DNA of 62,451 nucleotides from Corallococcus carmarthensis. Lineage in GTDB: Bacteria > Myxococcota > Myxococcia > Myxococcales > Myxococcaceae. A program made the translations under genes and the position numbers. The stretch covers positions 1 through 62,451 of the forward strand of contig NZ_RAWE01000034.1 in NCBI RefSeq assembly GCF_003611695.1. The letters run 5' to 3'. Shown in pieces: positions 26,792 through 37,861 of the stretch (the stretch's first letter is position 1; each line of letters opens with the position of its first letter). The notes below the pieces were generated by a model that saw nothing but the letters and a program-made list of their open reading frames with translations, did no database searches and was not told the origin of the DNA.

Positions 26792-27072
26792 GCCTCCTTA
26801 CCTAGCACGGCCTCCCCGGCCACTTCCGCCTTGATGCCTGTCCACCCGCCGGGAGGGCATCCGGCCCACCTGCCACCCAGCCCCGCCCGAGCCGATTCCA
26901 GGCCCGGTGTTTGGCGTGACAAGGATTCCAGTGACAAAGGTTTATCTGCTGAATGTTTGTCTTTGATTCGGCCGGTGGTATCACTTGAGGCAGGTGCGCA
27001 GGGCAGGCACCCGCCGGGGGCGGGTGGGGGATGCCATTCAGACCGCGCGCCTTCTTCCGAAAGGACTTCCCG

Positions 27073-28218
27073 ATGCAGCGCGAGCAGGTGCCGGGGGCGG
27101 GATCCGCCTCGGGGCGGCTGGAAGCGGTGGATGCCATGCGGGGCACGGTGATGCTGCTCGTGTTCCTGTCGCACTTCGCGGATGCGTATCTCTATCCGTT
27201 GGGCGGCGAGGCCGCGCACCTGCGCGAGCGGATGAACCTGCTGACGATGATGGCCACGCCCGGCTTCATGGTCATCAGCGGCCTGATGCTGGGACTGCTG
27301 CATGCGCGCAGCCGCGACTTCGGTCCGCTGCGCACGCGGCTCCAGCGCCGGGGTCTGTTCCTGCTCACCGCGGGCCACCTGCTCATCGTGCCCACCTGCC
27401 GCTTCTGGGCGAACGAGCCGCTGTACCTGCTGCGCATCCTGCCGGTGACGGACACCCTCGGGCTGGCGCTGCTCCTGGGGCCGTGGGTTGTGACGCGGCT
27501 GAACGGACGCGCCCGCGCGGCGCTGGGCCTGGGGCTGTTCGCGCTGAGCTGGACGGTGAGCCTGTTCTGGTGGCCGGAGTCGGCCGTGGCGCGCACGCTC
27601 AAGGAGGCCTTCTTCGGCCAGCGCGAGCTGTCCGTGCTGCTCTCCAGCTTCCCGGTCGTGCCGTGGCTGGGCGTGTACCTGGTGGGCAGCATGTTCGGTG
27701 AATGGCTGGGCACGTGGGGCCGCGCGGACGTGAAGGGCGTGGGTCGGCGCTTCGAGTTCGTGGGCCTGGGCATCGCCACCTTCGGCGGTGGACTGATGGT
27801 CATCCACATCGCGGTGCACCACCTGTGGCACGGTGCGGGCCTCAACACGCTGATGGCGCTCACGTCGCAGGCGCAGAAGTACCCGCCGGGGCCCGCCTAC
27901 GTCGCGCTCTATGGCGGCACGGTGCTCGCGCTGATGGGGCTCTTGATGCGCGCCGAGCAGGCCGGATACCTGTCGCGCTACCTGAAGGCGGCGAGCGTCA
28001 TCGGCCGGCACTCGCTGCTCGCGTTCGTGCTCCAGTTCTACGTGTACTACGTGGGCCTCTACCTCCTGCGCCTGCACTACACGTCGCTGTGGCCGCTGCT
28101 GTTCGTGCTCACCGCCGTGCTCCAGTGGTGCGCCCTCTACGCGTGGGACCTTCGCGGCCGTGCCCGGGAGGCCAGCGCGCGCCTGCCCGCGGGCGTGCCC
28201 GTTTCCGGCGCTCGCTGA
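27073..28218 (+). CDS. DUF1624 (heparan-alpha-glucosaminide N-acetyltransferase catalytic-domain-like) membrane protein
   Basis: The 381-residue polytopic protein (about nine or ten helices) opens with RLEAVDAMRGTVMLLVFLSHF, the DUF1624/acyltransferase-3 start pattern, in which the His is the likely acyl-transfer residue. Further blocks are ATPGFMVISGLMLGLL, DTLGLALLLGPW and VVPWLGVYLVGSMFGEWL. Relatives move acyl groups across the membrane onto sugars or glycans. AAAGGA lies 7 bases before the ATG at 27073, so I prefer it to the ATG at 27031. The 281-base upstream region includes an A/T-rich patch with an inverted repeat GACAAA-N17-TTTGTC (26933-26961) that may be part of the promoter. Confidence 0.65.
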   Translation: MQREQVPGAGSASGRLEAVDAMRGTVMLLVFLSHFADAYLYPLGGEAAHLRERMNLLTMMATPGFMVISGLMLGLLHARSRDFGPLRTRLQRRGLFLLTAGHLLIVPTCRFWANEPLYLLRILPVTDTLGLALLLGPWVVTRLNGRARAALGLGLFALSWTVSLFWWPESAVARTLKEAFFGQRELSVLLSSFPVVPWLGVYLVGSMFGEWLGTWGRADVKGVGRRFEFVGLGIATFGGGLMVIHIAVHHLWHGAGLNTLMALTSQAQKYPPGPAYVALYGGTVLALMGLLMRAEQAGYLSRYLKAASVIGRHSLLAFVLQFYVYYVGLYLLRLHYTSLWPLLFVLTAVLQWCALYAWDLRGRAREASARLPAGVPVSGAR

Positions 28219-28302
28219 GGTAAGCGAGCAGGGGAGCGAGCGCCCTCGCGCCGGGTGGCGGACCACGGTCGGCGTCCCCACCCTTCGACGCAGGAGGTCG
28301 TG

Positions 28303-28581
28303 ATGCTCGAGGTCGTCATCTACATGAAGCGCACCTGCCCCTATTCGAGGCAGGCCATGGACCTTCTCAACGAGAAGGGCTGCGAGTTCCAGAAGGTGGA
28401 TATCGCCGCGGACGAAAGGCGGCGCGAGGAGATGCAACAGCGCTGCGGCCGTCACACGGTGCCGCAGATCTTCATCGCGGGCCGCCACATCGGCGGTTGC
28501 GATGACCTGTACGCATTGGATGAACGCGGGGAGTTGGATGCGCTCCTTGGCCGCAAGGCCCAGGACTCCACCGCTCCCTGA
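28303..28581 (+). CDS. grxC: Glutaredoxin 3-type dithiol glutaredoxin
   Basis: The 92-residue protein has the CPYS active site (residues 12-15 of MLEVVIYMKRTCPYSRQAM), the cis-Pro segment HTVPQIFIAGRHIGG and the C-terminal CDDLYALDERGELDALL typical of bacterial Grx3. It reduces protein disulfides and glutathione mixed disulfides in the cytosol. AGGAGG precedes the ATG at 28303. The frame extends upstream but the conserved length starts here. Confidence 0.85.
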   Translation: MLEVVIYMKRTCPYSRQAMDLLNEKGCEFQKVDIAADERRREEMQQRCGRHTVPQIFIAGRHIGGCDDLYALDERGELDALLGRKAQDSTAP

Positions 28582-28955
28582 CGCCGTCATCCGCCGTCGC
28601 GCTCGGGCCGTGTTCCTCATGCCGGGGGACACGGCCTGGGTGTCTCCAGGGCATCCGCGTCGTCCCTCCGGGCAGTGGCCGTGACCGGCCCCGCGGCGGA
28701 ACTTGTCGCGCCCTGGGATGGGGCCTCCCGGTGGGAGCCTTGAAGCCCGTCCTGCGAGCGGCGCCCACCCTCCGGCACATGCGCGGGCCGCTGTCGCCAG
28801 GCCCAACCGCGCGGATTCACATTCCTGCCTGACCGCCCGGCGACCAGGCGGCGGCGATGTCCACGGCTGACGGGGAATGCCCGGCCCGCGTGGTCCCGTT
28901 GCCCGCCGACCCCGCGAGCGCACCCCCGCGCCGTGAACCCTCACAAGGAGTCCAC
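28582..28955. other. Intergenic region between glutaredoxin and the beta-helix lipoprotein
   Basis: No supported gene. It holds an 8-bp inverted repeat GGCCGTGT / ACACGGCC (28606-28613 with 28629-28636) soon after the glutaredoxin stop that could end that transcript, and an AAGGAG ribosome-binding site at its right end for the next gene. Confidence 0.45.
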
Positions 28956-30623
28956 ATGCGCTTCCGCCTGACACTGACGACCATCGTCTGCGCCACCGGG
29001 ATGCTCGCGGGCATCGTCGGCTGTACCGGCAAGGTCGAACCCGCGCCCGCGACAGCCACGCCTCCAGGCACGTCCAGTCCACCCATCGTCACGCCGCCCG
29101 GGCGGCCCCAGACGCCGGCCGACGCGGGGACGAGCACGGGTGCCGACGGAGGTGTCGCCACGGATGGCGGCGGCACCCCCACGGATCCGGTGGATCCACC
29201 GCCCACGGAGCCGCAGGAGCCCGAACCGCCGCCTCCCGCCGAATCGCAGTACACGCGCGTGCTCTGGGTGTCCCCCAGCGGCAACGACTCCGCGGCGGGC
29301 ACGGAAGGCCTGCCCCTGCGCACGGTGGCGCGAGCCCTGTCATTGGTGAAGCCCGGTGAGGCGGTGTTCCTCCTGTCCGGCACATGGCGCGAACACGTGC
29401 AGCTGACGGAGCGGCAGGGCACGGCGGCCAAACCGCTGACGCTGAGGGCCGCGCCGGGCGCCACGGCCATCCTCAAGGGCGGCTCCATTGGTGAGACGGC
29501 GCTGGTGGACGTGAGCGGCGCGTACTGGAACATCCAGGGGCTCACGGTGGACGTGGGCGGCGAGTCCACCTTCGCGGTGATGTGGCGCGGCGCGGGCGCG
29601 CACCACGGCGTGCTCAAGGACAGCATCCTGAAGAACGGCACGGAGGGCGCGGGCGCCTACGTGACGGACAAGGCGCACGACGTCCTCATCGAGAACAACG
29701 ACATCTCCCACTTCGACCAGGGTGACGTGGACAGCCACGGCGTCGCGGTGCAGACCTCCGCGAGCAACGTGGTGGTGCGCGGCAATGACATCCATCACAA
29801 CTCCGGCGACGGCGTGCAGTGTCTGGGGCCGGAGGGCGGCGCCACCAACCCGGGCACGCCGTTCGACAACCTGCTCGTGGAGAACAACCAGCTCCACGAC
29901 AACCGGGAGAACGGCGCGGACATCAAGACGTGCACCCGCGTCACGCTGCGCGGCAACACCGTCTACAACCACCGCGCCGTGTCCACCTCCGCGGGCGAGG
30001 GCATCCTCGTCCACATGTCCCCGTCCGACGTCACGCTGGAGGACAACGTCTTCTACGCCAACGCGCGCGCCATCCAGATTGGTGGCAACCGCGAGGGCGC
30101 GCCCCCCACGCGCGTCATCCTGCGCCGCAACGTCATCCATGACGGCCTGGGTGCGGCGGATGGGGAAGAAGGCACCGGCATCCGCATCGACGCGTCCGTG
30201 GACGTGAAGGTGCAGCACAACACCGTGTGGAACCTGAGCGGCGCGTGCCTCATCTTCGGCGCGGGCTCCAACGGCTCGAGCCAGGGCCTGGACGTGCGCA
30301 ACAACATCTTCGCCGGCTGTGGCATCGCCGCGCGCGGTGGCTCGGGCCGGAGCGGCGCGGTGGTGGACGGCAACCTGTACTACCGGAGCGGCGGCGCGGT
30401 GGCCTTCAACCTGGATGGCGCCGCCGTGAGCCTGGCGGACTGGCGCTCGGAGGCAGGCCTGGACAAGCGCTCCCAGGAGCGCGCCCCCGCCTTCGTCGAC
30501 ACGGGCGCGGACGACTACCAGCTGGCGGCGCAGTCCCCCGCGCGCGAGGCGGGCCTGTCGCTGGGGCTGCCCTTCTGCGGCTCGGCGCCGGACCAGGGGG
30601 CCTTCGAGTCAGGCTGCCCCTGA
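28956..30623 (+). CDS. Right-handed parallel beta-helix lipoprotein
   Basis: The 555-residue product has a lipobox (GIVGC, Cys20) and a Pro/Ala/Asp-rich linker up to about residue 100. A DUF1565-like start follows (VLWVSPSGNDSAAGTEGLPL RTV pattern), then a long parallel beta-helix with stacked turns: VLIENNDISHF, VVVRGNDIHHNSGDGVQ, LLVENNQLHDNRENG, VTLRGNTVYNH, VTLEDNVFYANA. This fold is common in carbohydrate lyases and surface binding proteins. No clear lyase signature is visible to me, so the ligand is unknown. AAGGAG lies five bases before the ATG at 28956. Confidence 0.75.
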   Translation: MRFRLTLTTIVCATGMLAGIVGCTGKVEPAPATATPPGTSSPPIVTPPGRPQTPADAGTSTGADGGVATDGGGTPTDPVDPPPTEPQEPEPPPPAESQYTRVLWVSPSGNDSAAGTEGLPLRTVARALSLVKPGEAVFLLSGTWREHVQLTERQGTAAKPLTLRAAPGATAILKGGSIGETALVDVSGAYWNIQGLTVDVGGESTFAVMWRGAGAHHGVLKDSILKNGTEGAGAYVTDKAHDVLIENNDISHFDQGDVDSHGVAVQTSASNVVVRGNDIHHNSGDGVQCLGPEGGATNPGTPFDNLLVENNQLHDNRENGADIKTCTRVTLRGNTVYNHRAVSTSAGEGILVHMSPSDVTLEDNVFYANARAIQIGGNREGAPPTRVILRRNVIHDGLGAADGEEGTGIRIDASVDVKVQHNTVWNLSGACLIFGAGSNGSSQGLDVRNNIFAGCGIAARGGSGRSGAVVDGNLYYRSGGAVAFNLDGAAVSLADWRSEAGLDKRSQERAPAFVDTGADDYQLAAQSPAREAGLSLGLPFCGSAPDQGAFESGCP

Positions 30624-30639
30624 CCCCCCGGGTTGTGTA

Positions 30640-30666
30640 GACTCCGGGGCCCCTCGCTCCGGAGTC
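30640..30666 (+). promoter_or_regulatory. Hairpin just upstream of the first sensor-kinase gene
   Basis: A perfect 8-bp inverted repeat (GACTCCGG / CCGGAGTC) with an 11-base loop sits 17 bases after the beta-helix gene and 9 bases before the GTG of the kinase. Its 3' arm contains the only GGAG that could serve as Shine-Dalgarno. It could be a weak terminator or occlude translation start. Confidence 0.35.
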
Positions 30667-30675
30667 CTGCGCCCC

Positions 30676-32623
30676 GTGTCGGCCCCGTCGGAACCCGCCT
30701 TCGGCATCGTCCTGGTCCCCCCGGGGTCGGTGGCCCGCGAACCCTTGAACGCCGCCGCCGAGCGCGCGGGTCTGCGCGTGGTGGACAACCCGGACGACGC
30801 CTCGCTGGCGCTGGTGGACCTCACCGCGCCCGGCTGCGGCCCCGCGGTGGTGGAGCTGCTCACGTCCCTCAACGGGCCGCACCTCACGCTCATCGCGGTG
30901 GTGTCCCCGGAGCCGCGCGGCTTCGCAGCCGTGGACACGCTGCGCCCCGCGGACATCGTCACCCACCAGGGGCTGCCGCACGAGCTCACCTGGCGCCTGC
31001 AGCGCGCCGCGGAACGCCACCGCGAGCGCGAGGAGCAGGCCCGCAGCCAGACGGACCTGGCGCTGCTGCTGGAGCTCACCGCGGACTACGCGGAGAGCTC
31101 CGACGTGGAAGCGCTCCTGCACGGCGTGACGCGGCGCCTCGCGGAGCAGCTGGACATCGCGCGCGCCACGCTGGTGATGGTGGGCGGCGGCGTGGACGAG
31201 GGCGTCATCGTCGCCGCCAGCGACGACCCGGGCATGAAGGACCTGCGCATCGACCTGGCGCGCTACCCCGAAATCCGCGAGGTGGTGCGCACCGGCAAGC
31301 CCGTCGTGATGCAGGAGGCCGCCACGCACCCGCTGCTGGGCGACCTGGAGCGCCGGGCCGTGGCCGCGCGAGGCATCCACGCCATCGCCGCGCTGCCCCT
31401 GCCCATCCGGGGTCAGGTCCGGGGCGTGTTGCTGCTCCGCGCGGCCGGCCGCAGGCGGGCCTTCAGCACGCGCGAAATCGACTTCCTCACCACGGTGGCC
31501 CACGCGACGGCGGTGGCACTCCGGAGCGCGTCGGTGCTCCAGTCCGTGCAGACGGCGCGCCTGGCCGCGGAGGAGAAGGCCGCTTCGTTCAAGCCCTACC
31601 AGCTCTTCTTCGCCCACGTGAGCGAGGGCGTGGCCATCCTCGACGACGAGGCCGCCGTGCTGTCGCTCAACCCCTCTGGCGCGACGATGCTGGACACGAC
31701 CGCCAGCGAGGCGCGCGGCAAGCACCTGAATCAAATCACCCAGCCGGTGGACGACGGCGTGCTGATGGAGCTGGTGACGTCCGCGTCGCGCGGCGAGGCG
31801 CGCATGGGCGTGGACGTGGTGGTGCGCACGCCCGCGGGCCGCTGCCTCACGCTGTCCATGTCCGCCGCGCCGCTGCGCGACGAGGACGCGGCCACCATCC
31901 TGTCCTTCCGCGACGTGACGCACGCGCGCAAGCTGGAGGACGAGCTGCGCAACACGAAGGACTTCCTGGAGCGGCTCATCGACTCGTCGGTGGACGCCAT
32001 CATCGCGGCCGACCTGAAGGGGCGCATCATCCTCTTCAACAAGGGCGCGGAGGCCATGTGCGGCTACACCGCGCAGGAGGCCCAGGAGAAGCTCAACGCG
32101 CTCCAGCTCTACCCGCCCGGCGTCGCCCAGCGCATCATGGCCCAGCTGCGCGGGCCGGACATGGGCGGCAAGGGCCGGCTGTCGCTCACGCGCCAGGAGC
32201 TGATGCACCGCTCCGGTGAGCGCGTGCCCGTGAACATGACGGCCTCCATCGTCTACGAGGGCGGCCGCGAGTCCTTCAGCGTGGGCATCTTCACGGACCT
32301 CCGGGACCGGGTGCAGCTGGAGCGCAAGCTGTCGGACGTGGAGAACCGGCTGGAGGAGAGCGAGAAGAACGCCGTCATCGTCGCGCTCGCCGGCACCGCG
32401 GCGCATGAGCTCAACCAGCCCCTTACCTCCGTGATGGGCTACGCGGAGCTGCTCAAGCGCAAGCTCAAGGAGGAGGACTTCGCCTGGAGGCCGGTGGACA
32501 TCATCTACCGCGAGGCGGAGCGCATGGCGGAGATCGTCCGGAAGATTGGGAAGATCACCCGCTACGAGACGAAGTCGTACGTGGGAGCGCAGCAGATCCT
32601 CGACCTCGACAAGGCCAGCTCCC

Positions 32624-32634
<11 letters not shown>
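30676..32634 (+). CDS. Sensor protein with pseudo-receiver, GAF, two PAS and HisKA domains but no ATPase domain
   Basis: The 652-residue soluble protein starts with a receiver-like fold lacking the acidic pocket and the conserved Lys (LALVDLTAPGCG marks the phospho-site strand). Next are a GAF domain (about 125-290), a PAS domain (about 305-420), and a second PAS (about 425-555, SVDAIIAADLKGRIILFNKGAE). A HisKA dimerisation helix follows with TAAHELNQPLTSVMGYAELL, which keeps the phospho-acceptor His. It then ends about 70 residues later with no N, G1 or G2 boxes. It therefore cannot phosphorylate itself. The stop overlaps the start of a complete kinase gene by 11 bases, suggesting the pair work together. 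Confidence 0.75.
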
Positions 32635-34546
<1,912 letters not shown>

Positions 34547-34568
34547 CGGGACGTCGGGGTGCCGCGCT

Positions 34569-35444
34569 TCAGCCCTCGCCGCCCTCGTCGTCCAGCTCGC
34601 GCCGGAACTCCTCGTTCGTGAGCAGGCCCTTGCGCGCCATGATGCGCATCAGCGCCCAGAAGCGGCGCTCCAGCTCCTCCAGCCGGTCCGGCTCCTCGCG
34701 CGCCGCCTGGCCGAAGAGGTAGTCCAGGTCGTCCAGCACGCCGCCCCCGGACGACGGCGCCCGCGCCTTGCCCTTGTCCGCCGTGCCCGCCGCCGCCGCG
34801 CCGCCGCTGCGCTTGCGCTTCGCCTGCTCCTCGCGCTCGCGGATGAGGTCCGCCAGCGACGTGCGCTGCGTCTTCTCCGCCGCCGGCAGCTCCTCGCCGA
34901 CGATGACCTCCTCGTCGTCGTCCGCCACGGCCGGGCGCGCGGGAGGCGGAGCGGCTCTTGCAGGCGGACGCGCCGGGGTGGGGCGGGGGCCCGTCGCCAC
35001 GGGGACCTTGTGGTAGTAGCGCAGGATGGCGCCGCGCACGGCGGACAGCGCCGTCACCCGGCCGCTGACCTTCATGCCGCTGGTGAACTCGATCTCCTCG
35101 ATGGCGGTGATGTTCAGCGGATCCGCCATGGCCACCACCAGCTGGCGCCGGCCGGCCACGGTCTCCAGCGCGTAGGGGAACAGGTCGTGCTGTTCGCAGA
35201 AGCGCGCGCGCAGGAAGTGCACCGCCGCCCAGTCCGGCGTGATCGCCGCCAGGTCCACCTGCGGCATCTCCAGGGCCTCACTGAGCGCCTGGGCGAGCGT
35301 GGCCTCCGTGATGGCGCCCTGACCGATGAGCGTCACGCCCAGCCGCTGCCGCGTCTGTCGCTGCGCCGCGAGCCCCGCCTCCAACTGGGCAGGGGTGATC
35401 GCACCGCGTTCCACCAGCAGCTCACCAATGCGCTTCCGGGCCAT
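34569..35444 (-). CDS. MshEN (GspE N-terminal) domain protein
   Basis: The 291-residue protein begins with an MshEN/GspE-N module: RKRIGELLVERGAITPAQLEAGLAAQ, then a second similar helix pair (IGQGAITEATLAQALSEALEM) and the strand-rich AVHFLRARFCEQHDLFPYAL plus QLVVAMADPLNITAIEEIEF. In MshE this type of domain binds cyclic di-GMP. A Pro/Ala linker and an acidic helical tail (DYLFGQAAREEPDRLEELERRFW) replace the ATPase part, so this is not a secretion motor. The ATG at 35444 follows GGCGGGGAAACC. It is divergent from the gliding motor operon and convergent, 22 bases away, with the sensor kinase. Confidence 0.7.
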   Translation of the reverse strand: MARKRIGELLVERGAITPAQLEAGLAAQRQTRQRLGVTLIGQGAITEATLAQALSEALEMPQVDLAAITPDWAAVHFLRARFCEQHDLFPYALETVAGRRQLVVAMADPLNITAIEEIEFTSGMKVSGRVTALSAVRGAILRYYHKVPVATGPRPTPARPPARAAPPPARPAVADDDEEVIVGEELPAAEKTQRTSLADLIREREEQAKRKRSGGAAAAGTADKGKARAPSSGGGVLDDLDYLFGQAAREEPDRLEELERRFWALMRIMARKGLLTNEEFRRELDDEGGEG

Positions 35445-35486
35445 GGTTTCCCCGCCTAGCACGGCACTCGAAGGTGCCCAAATCGC

Positions 35487-35501
35487 TGGCACGCCCGTTG
35501 C
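35487..35501 (+). promoter_or_regulatory. Sigma54-type -24/-12 promoter candidate
   Basis: TGGCACG-N4-TTGC, with GG and GC separated by exactly 10 bases, matches the RpoN consensus. It reads toward aglR, about 258 bases upstream of its start. I cannot see an enhancer site with confidence. Confidence 0.5.
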
Positions 35502-35611
35502 GCAAGCCGCTGGAAAGGGCCTGTCATGTGCCCTGTGGAGCGACTTGGCAAGCCGCGAGCCAACGCAAAATTCCTGTGAGATTTCAGTAACTAACGCTGA
35601 GGGTGCCTGCC

Positions 35612-35640
35612 TTGACACGCCTGGGAGCGGTTCCTAGACT
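35612..35640 (+). promoter_or_regulatory. Sigma70-type promoter for the aglRQS operon
   Basis: A perfect -35 hexamer TTGACA (35612-35617) and a -10-like TAGACT (35635-35640) are separated by 17 bases. Transcription would begin near 35647, leaving a leader of about 110 bases before aglR. Confidence 0.65.
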
Positions 35641-35758
35641 CGGCGCCACCGTGATCCAAAATTCCTGCCGCTGACCTGGGTGGATGTCCACCCGGCCGGT
35701 AGCAGTGCGAAGTGGCCCGCAAGCGCGTGTCGCTCCGCCCATCTGGAGGCATTCCGTG

Positions 35759-36502
35759 ATGAACCTGGGGTTCGCAGCCAATCTGTCCGTCCTCGCCAAC
35801 GCCGCCGGCGGCAATGAGACCTTCTTGCAGGAACTGGGGCGCCGCTGGGAGTCCGGTCAGGCCGGTATGTACCCCATCGCGGTCTGTCTGGTGGTCGCGC
35901 TCTCCATCATCATCGAGCGCAGCATCGTCCTGTTCGGCAAGGCCTCCATCAACAAGGAAGGCTTCCTGCGCGGGCTGAAGAAGCACATCTACGCGGGCGA
36001 CCTGGACAAGGCCATCAACTACGTGGCCGGCCAGAAGAACACGCCGCTGACCAACGTCATCAAGGCCGGCCTGATGAACGTGCCCAAGGGCCAGGAAGAG
36101 GTCCAGGCGGCGCTCGACGAGGCCAGCCTGCGTGAGACGCCCCGCCTGGAGGCGCGCACGGGCTACCTGGCGATGCTCGGCAACGCGGCGATGCTCGCGG
36201 GCCTCCTGGGCACGGTGAACGGTCTCATCACCTGCTTCGAGGCGGTGGCGAACGTGAACCCGGCCGACAAGGCGACCATTCTGGCGAACGGCATCTCGGA
36301 AGCCATGAACTGCACGGGCTTCGGTCTGCTCACGGCCATCCCGGCGCTGATCGCCTTCTCCGTGCTGATGGGCCGCACCCAGGGCCTCATCAACGACATC
36401 AACGAGACCAGCGTCTCCGTGCTGAACCTCATCGTGGCCAACCGCGACAAGTTCAAGAACCTGAACATCCCGGCCTCCGCCCACGCGCACGCCGAGGAGT
36501 AG
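35759..36502 (+). CDS. aglR: AglR, TolQ/MotA-family stator channel subunit of the gliding motor
   Basis: The 247-residue inner-membrane protein follows the MotA/TolQ/ExbB plan. One helix lies near the N-terminus (YPIAVCLVVALSIIIER), then a cytosolic loop (about 55-150), then two C-terminal helices (YLAMLGNAAMLAGLLGTVNG and GFGLLTAIPALIAFSVLMGR). The block LLGTVNGLITCFEA plus GISEAMNCTGFGLLTAIP is the family signature. The gene heads an operon with two TolR/ExbD-type genes. The one TolQ plus two TolR arrangement is what is known of Myxococcus AglR-AglQ-AglS, the proton-driven motor for adventurous gliding. GGAGG lies 9 bases before the ATG. A general Exb/Tol import energiser is the alternative. 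Confidence 0.75.
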   Translation: MNLGFAANLSVLANAAGGNETFLQELGRRWESGQAGMYPIAVCLVVALSIIIERSIVLFGKASINKEGFLRGLKKHIYAGDLDKAINYVAGQKNTPLTNVIKAGLMNVPKGQEEVQAALDEASLRETPRLEARTGYLAMLGNAAMLAGLLGTVNGLITCFEAVANVNPADKATILANGISEAMNCTGFGLLTAIPALIAFSVLMGRTQGLINDINETSVSVLNLIVANRDKFKNLNIPASAHAHAEE

Positions 36503-36660
36503 TCCTCCTCACTGCGGCGCCGGGTTGGAACCGGATGTACCGGCGCGTTGTCTGGACGCCCCGAGGCATGGGGAGCACCGGCAGGCGCGCCTTTCCTTCG
36601 CAGTCTTCTTGAAACGTCGTTCGTGCGCGAAGAGCGCGGTAGAGCAGGGAGGTAGGCGCC

Positions 36661-37149
36661 ATGGCCGGCGGAATGGATCTGGGCACCGGTGGGAAGGGCG
36701 GCAAGAAGCCGCTCGATACCGCCATCAACATGGTGCCCTTCATCGACCTGATGGCAGTGACCATCAGCTTCCTCATCATGACGGCGGTCTGGACCCAGAT
36801 TGGCCGTCTCCAGGTGTCGCAGGCCGGCGGGGCCTCCACGGACGAGCAGCAGGAGGAGGAGAAGACCAAGACGGTCCAGCTCACCCTCCTGGTGTCGCCC
36901 ACGGAGATGCGCCTCACCGCCGACCAGAGCGCCTTCGACCCCATTCCCCTCACCCGGGATGACAAGGGCCGGCCGGACCTGACCAAGCTGGTGGCGCGCT
37001 TCAAGGAGTTGAAGGCGCAGCTGCCGGACCAGTCCGCCATCACCCTTCAGACCGAAGACCTGGTCCGCTACGAGGACCTGGTCCGCATCATCGACGAGTG
37101 CATCGGCTCCGGGTTGCCCCAGGTGTCGGTCTCCGCGGCGATGGGCTAA
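36661..37149 (+). CDS. aglQ: AglQ, TolR/ExbD-family stator subunit of the gliding motor
   Basis: The 162-residue protein has a short basic N-terminus, a single transmembrane helix (PFIDLMAVTISFLIMTAVW) with the proton-carrying Asp at residue 29, and a periplasmic ExbD/TolR domain (about 60-162). AglQ of M. xanthus has its essential Asp at the equivalent place (residue 28 as I recall). The gene lies 158 bases after aglR and 18 bases before aglS. The 158-base gap shows no promoter that I can recognise. It is the first of two TolR-type proteins in the operon, which argues for Agl over ordinary ExbBD. Confidence 0.75.
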   Translation: MAGGMDLGTGGKGGKKPLDTAINMVPFIDLMAVTISFLIMTAVWTQIGRLQVSQAGGASTDEQQEEEKTKTVQLTLLVSPTEMRLTADQSAFDPIPLTRDDKGRPDLTKLVARFKELKAQLPDQSAITLQTEDLVRYEDLVRIIDECIGSGLPQVSVSAAMG

Positions 37150-37167
37150 CAGGAGAGCACCCAAGCC

Positions 37168-37746
37168 ATGGGCATCAAGGTTCCCGGTAAGCGGTACGGC
37201 AAGCGGCTGGAGCACTCCAAGGTCTTCGGCCACGGCGGTCACGGCAAGAAGAACGGCAACGCGGACCTGCTCATCACCCCGCTCGTCGACATGTTCGTCA
37301 TCATCGTGCTCTTCCTCATCGCGAACTTCTCCGCGACGGGCGAGGTGCTGATGATGACCAAGGACATCGTCCTTCCCGAAGCGGTCAACGTGAAGGAAGT
37401 GGAGATGCACCCGGTGGTGATGGTGTCCAACGACCAGGTCAGCGTGTCGGGCACCATCGTGGGCCGGGTGGAAGACCTCACCAAGGACGAGTACCTCAAC
37501 ATCCCCGCGCTGGAAGAGAAGCTGCGGGACATGAAGAAGCAGTTCGAGGACCTGCACTCCATGGCCGGTGGTGGCGAAGCCTTCAAGGGCGACGTGAACA
37601 TCCAGGCCAACAAGGACGTCCAGTTCAAGGTCATCAAGCGGGTGATGTTCAGCTGCGCCACGGCCGGCTACAACAACATCAACTTCGCCGTCATCCAGGC
37701 CGGTGGCGCCGCGGCCGGTGAGAAGACCGCCGCAGCCACCCCGTAA
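37168..37746 (+). CDS. aglS: AglS, TolR/ExbD-family stator subunit of the gliding motor
   Basis: The 192-residue protein has a basic, His/Gly-rich N-terminus of about 30 residues. One transmembrane helix follows, with an Asp at residue 41 (LLITPLVDMFVIIVLFLIANF), then a periplasmic TolR domain with charged helices (EKLRDMKKQFEDLHSM) and a strand pattern ending in NNINFAVIQAG. It is longer than AglQ mainly through the N-terminal extension and the periplasmic insert. AGGAGA precedes the ATG. Two tandem terminators directly follow, so aglS closes the operon. Confidence 0.75.
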   Translation: MGIKVPGKRYGKRLEHSKVFGHGGHGKKNGNADLLITPLVDMFVIIVLFLIANFSATGEVLMMTKDIVLPEAVNVKEVEMHPVVMVSNDQVSVSGTIVGRVEDLTKDEYLNIPALEEKLRDMKKQFEDLHSMAGGGEAFKGDVNIQANKDVQFKVIKRVMFSCATAGYNNINFAVIQAGGAAAGEKTAAATP

Positions 37747-37760
37747 GGAACAGCTTCGCG

Positions 37761-37793
37761 GCGGATCCCGGCCGGTTCCGGGATCCGCGCTTT
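37761..37793 (+). terminator. First terminator after aglS
   Basis: A perfect 11-bp stem (GCGGATCCCGG / CCGGGATCCGC) with a 6-base loop is followed by GCTTTACAAAAG, a short T-run. Confidence 0.75.
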
Positions 37794-37800
37794 ACAAAAG

Positions 37801-37839
37801 ACGCCCTGACCCTGCATGGGTCGGGGCGTTCGCGTTTTT
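37801..37839 (+). terminator. Second terminator after aglS
   Basis: A 12-bp stem with one G-T pair (ACGCCCTGACCC / GGGTCGGGGCGT, loop TGCAT) is followed by CGCG and five T. Together with the first hairpin it isolates the motor operon from gph. Confidence 0.75.
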
Positions 37840-37861
37840 GAAAGAAAGGCTCTTCGCCGTC

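Larger units (their letters stand above)
35445..35758. other. Intergenic promoter region between the MshEN gene and aglR
   Basis: No gene is supported here. The region holds the sigma54-like site at 35487-35501 and the sigma70-like site at 35612-35640, both reading toward aglR. An A/T-rich patch (about 35563-35600) precedes the sigma70-like site. Confidence 0.6.

Noticed and set aside
26933..26961. Inverted repeat GACAAA-N17-TTTGTC as an operator
   Set aside because: Six-base arms with a 17-base spacer may arise by chance in an A/T-rich patch, and no second copy was found; mentioned only within the DUF1624 entry.
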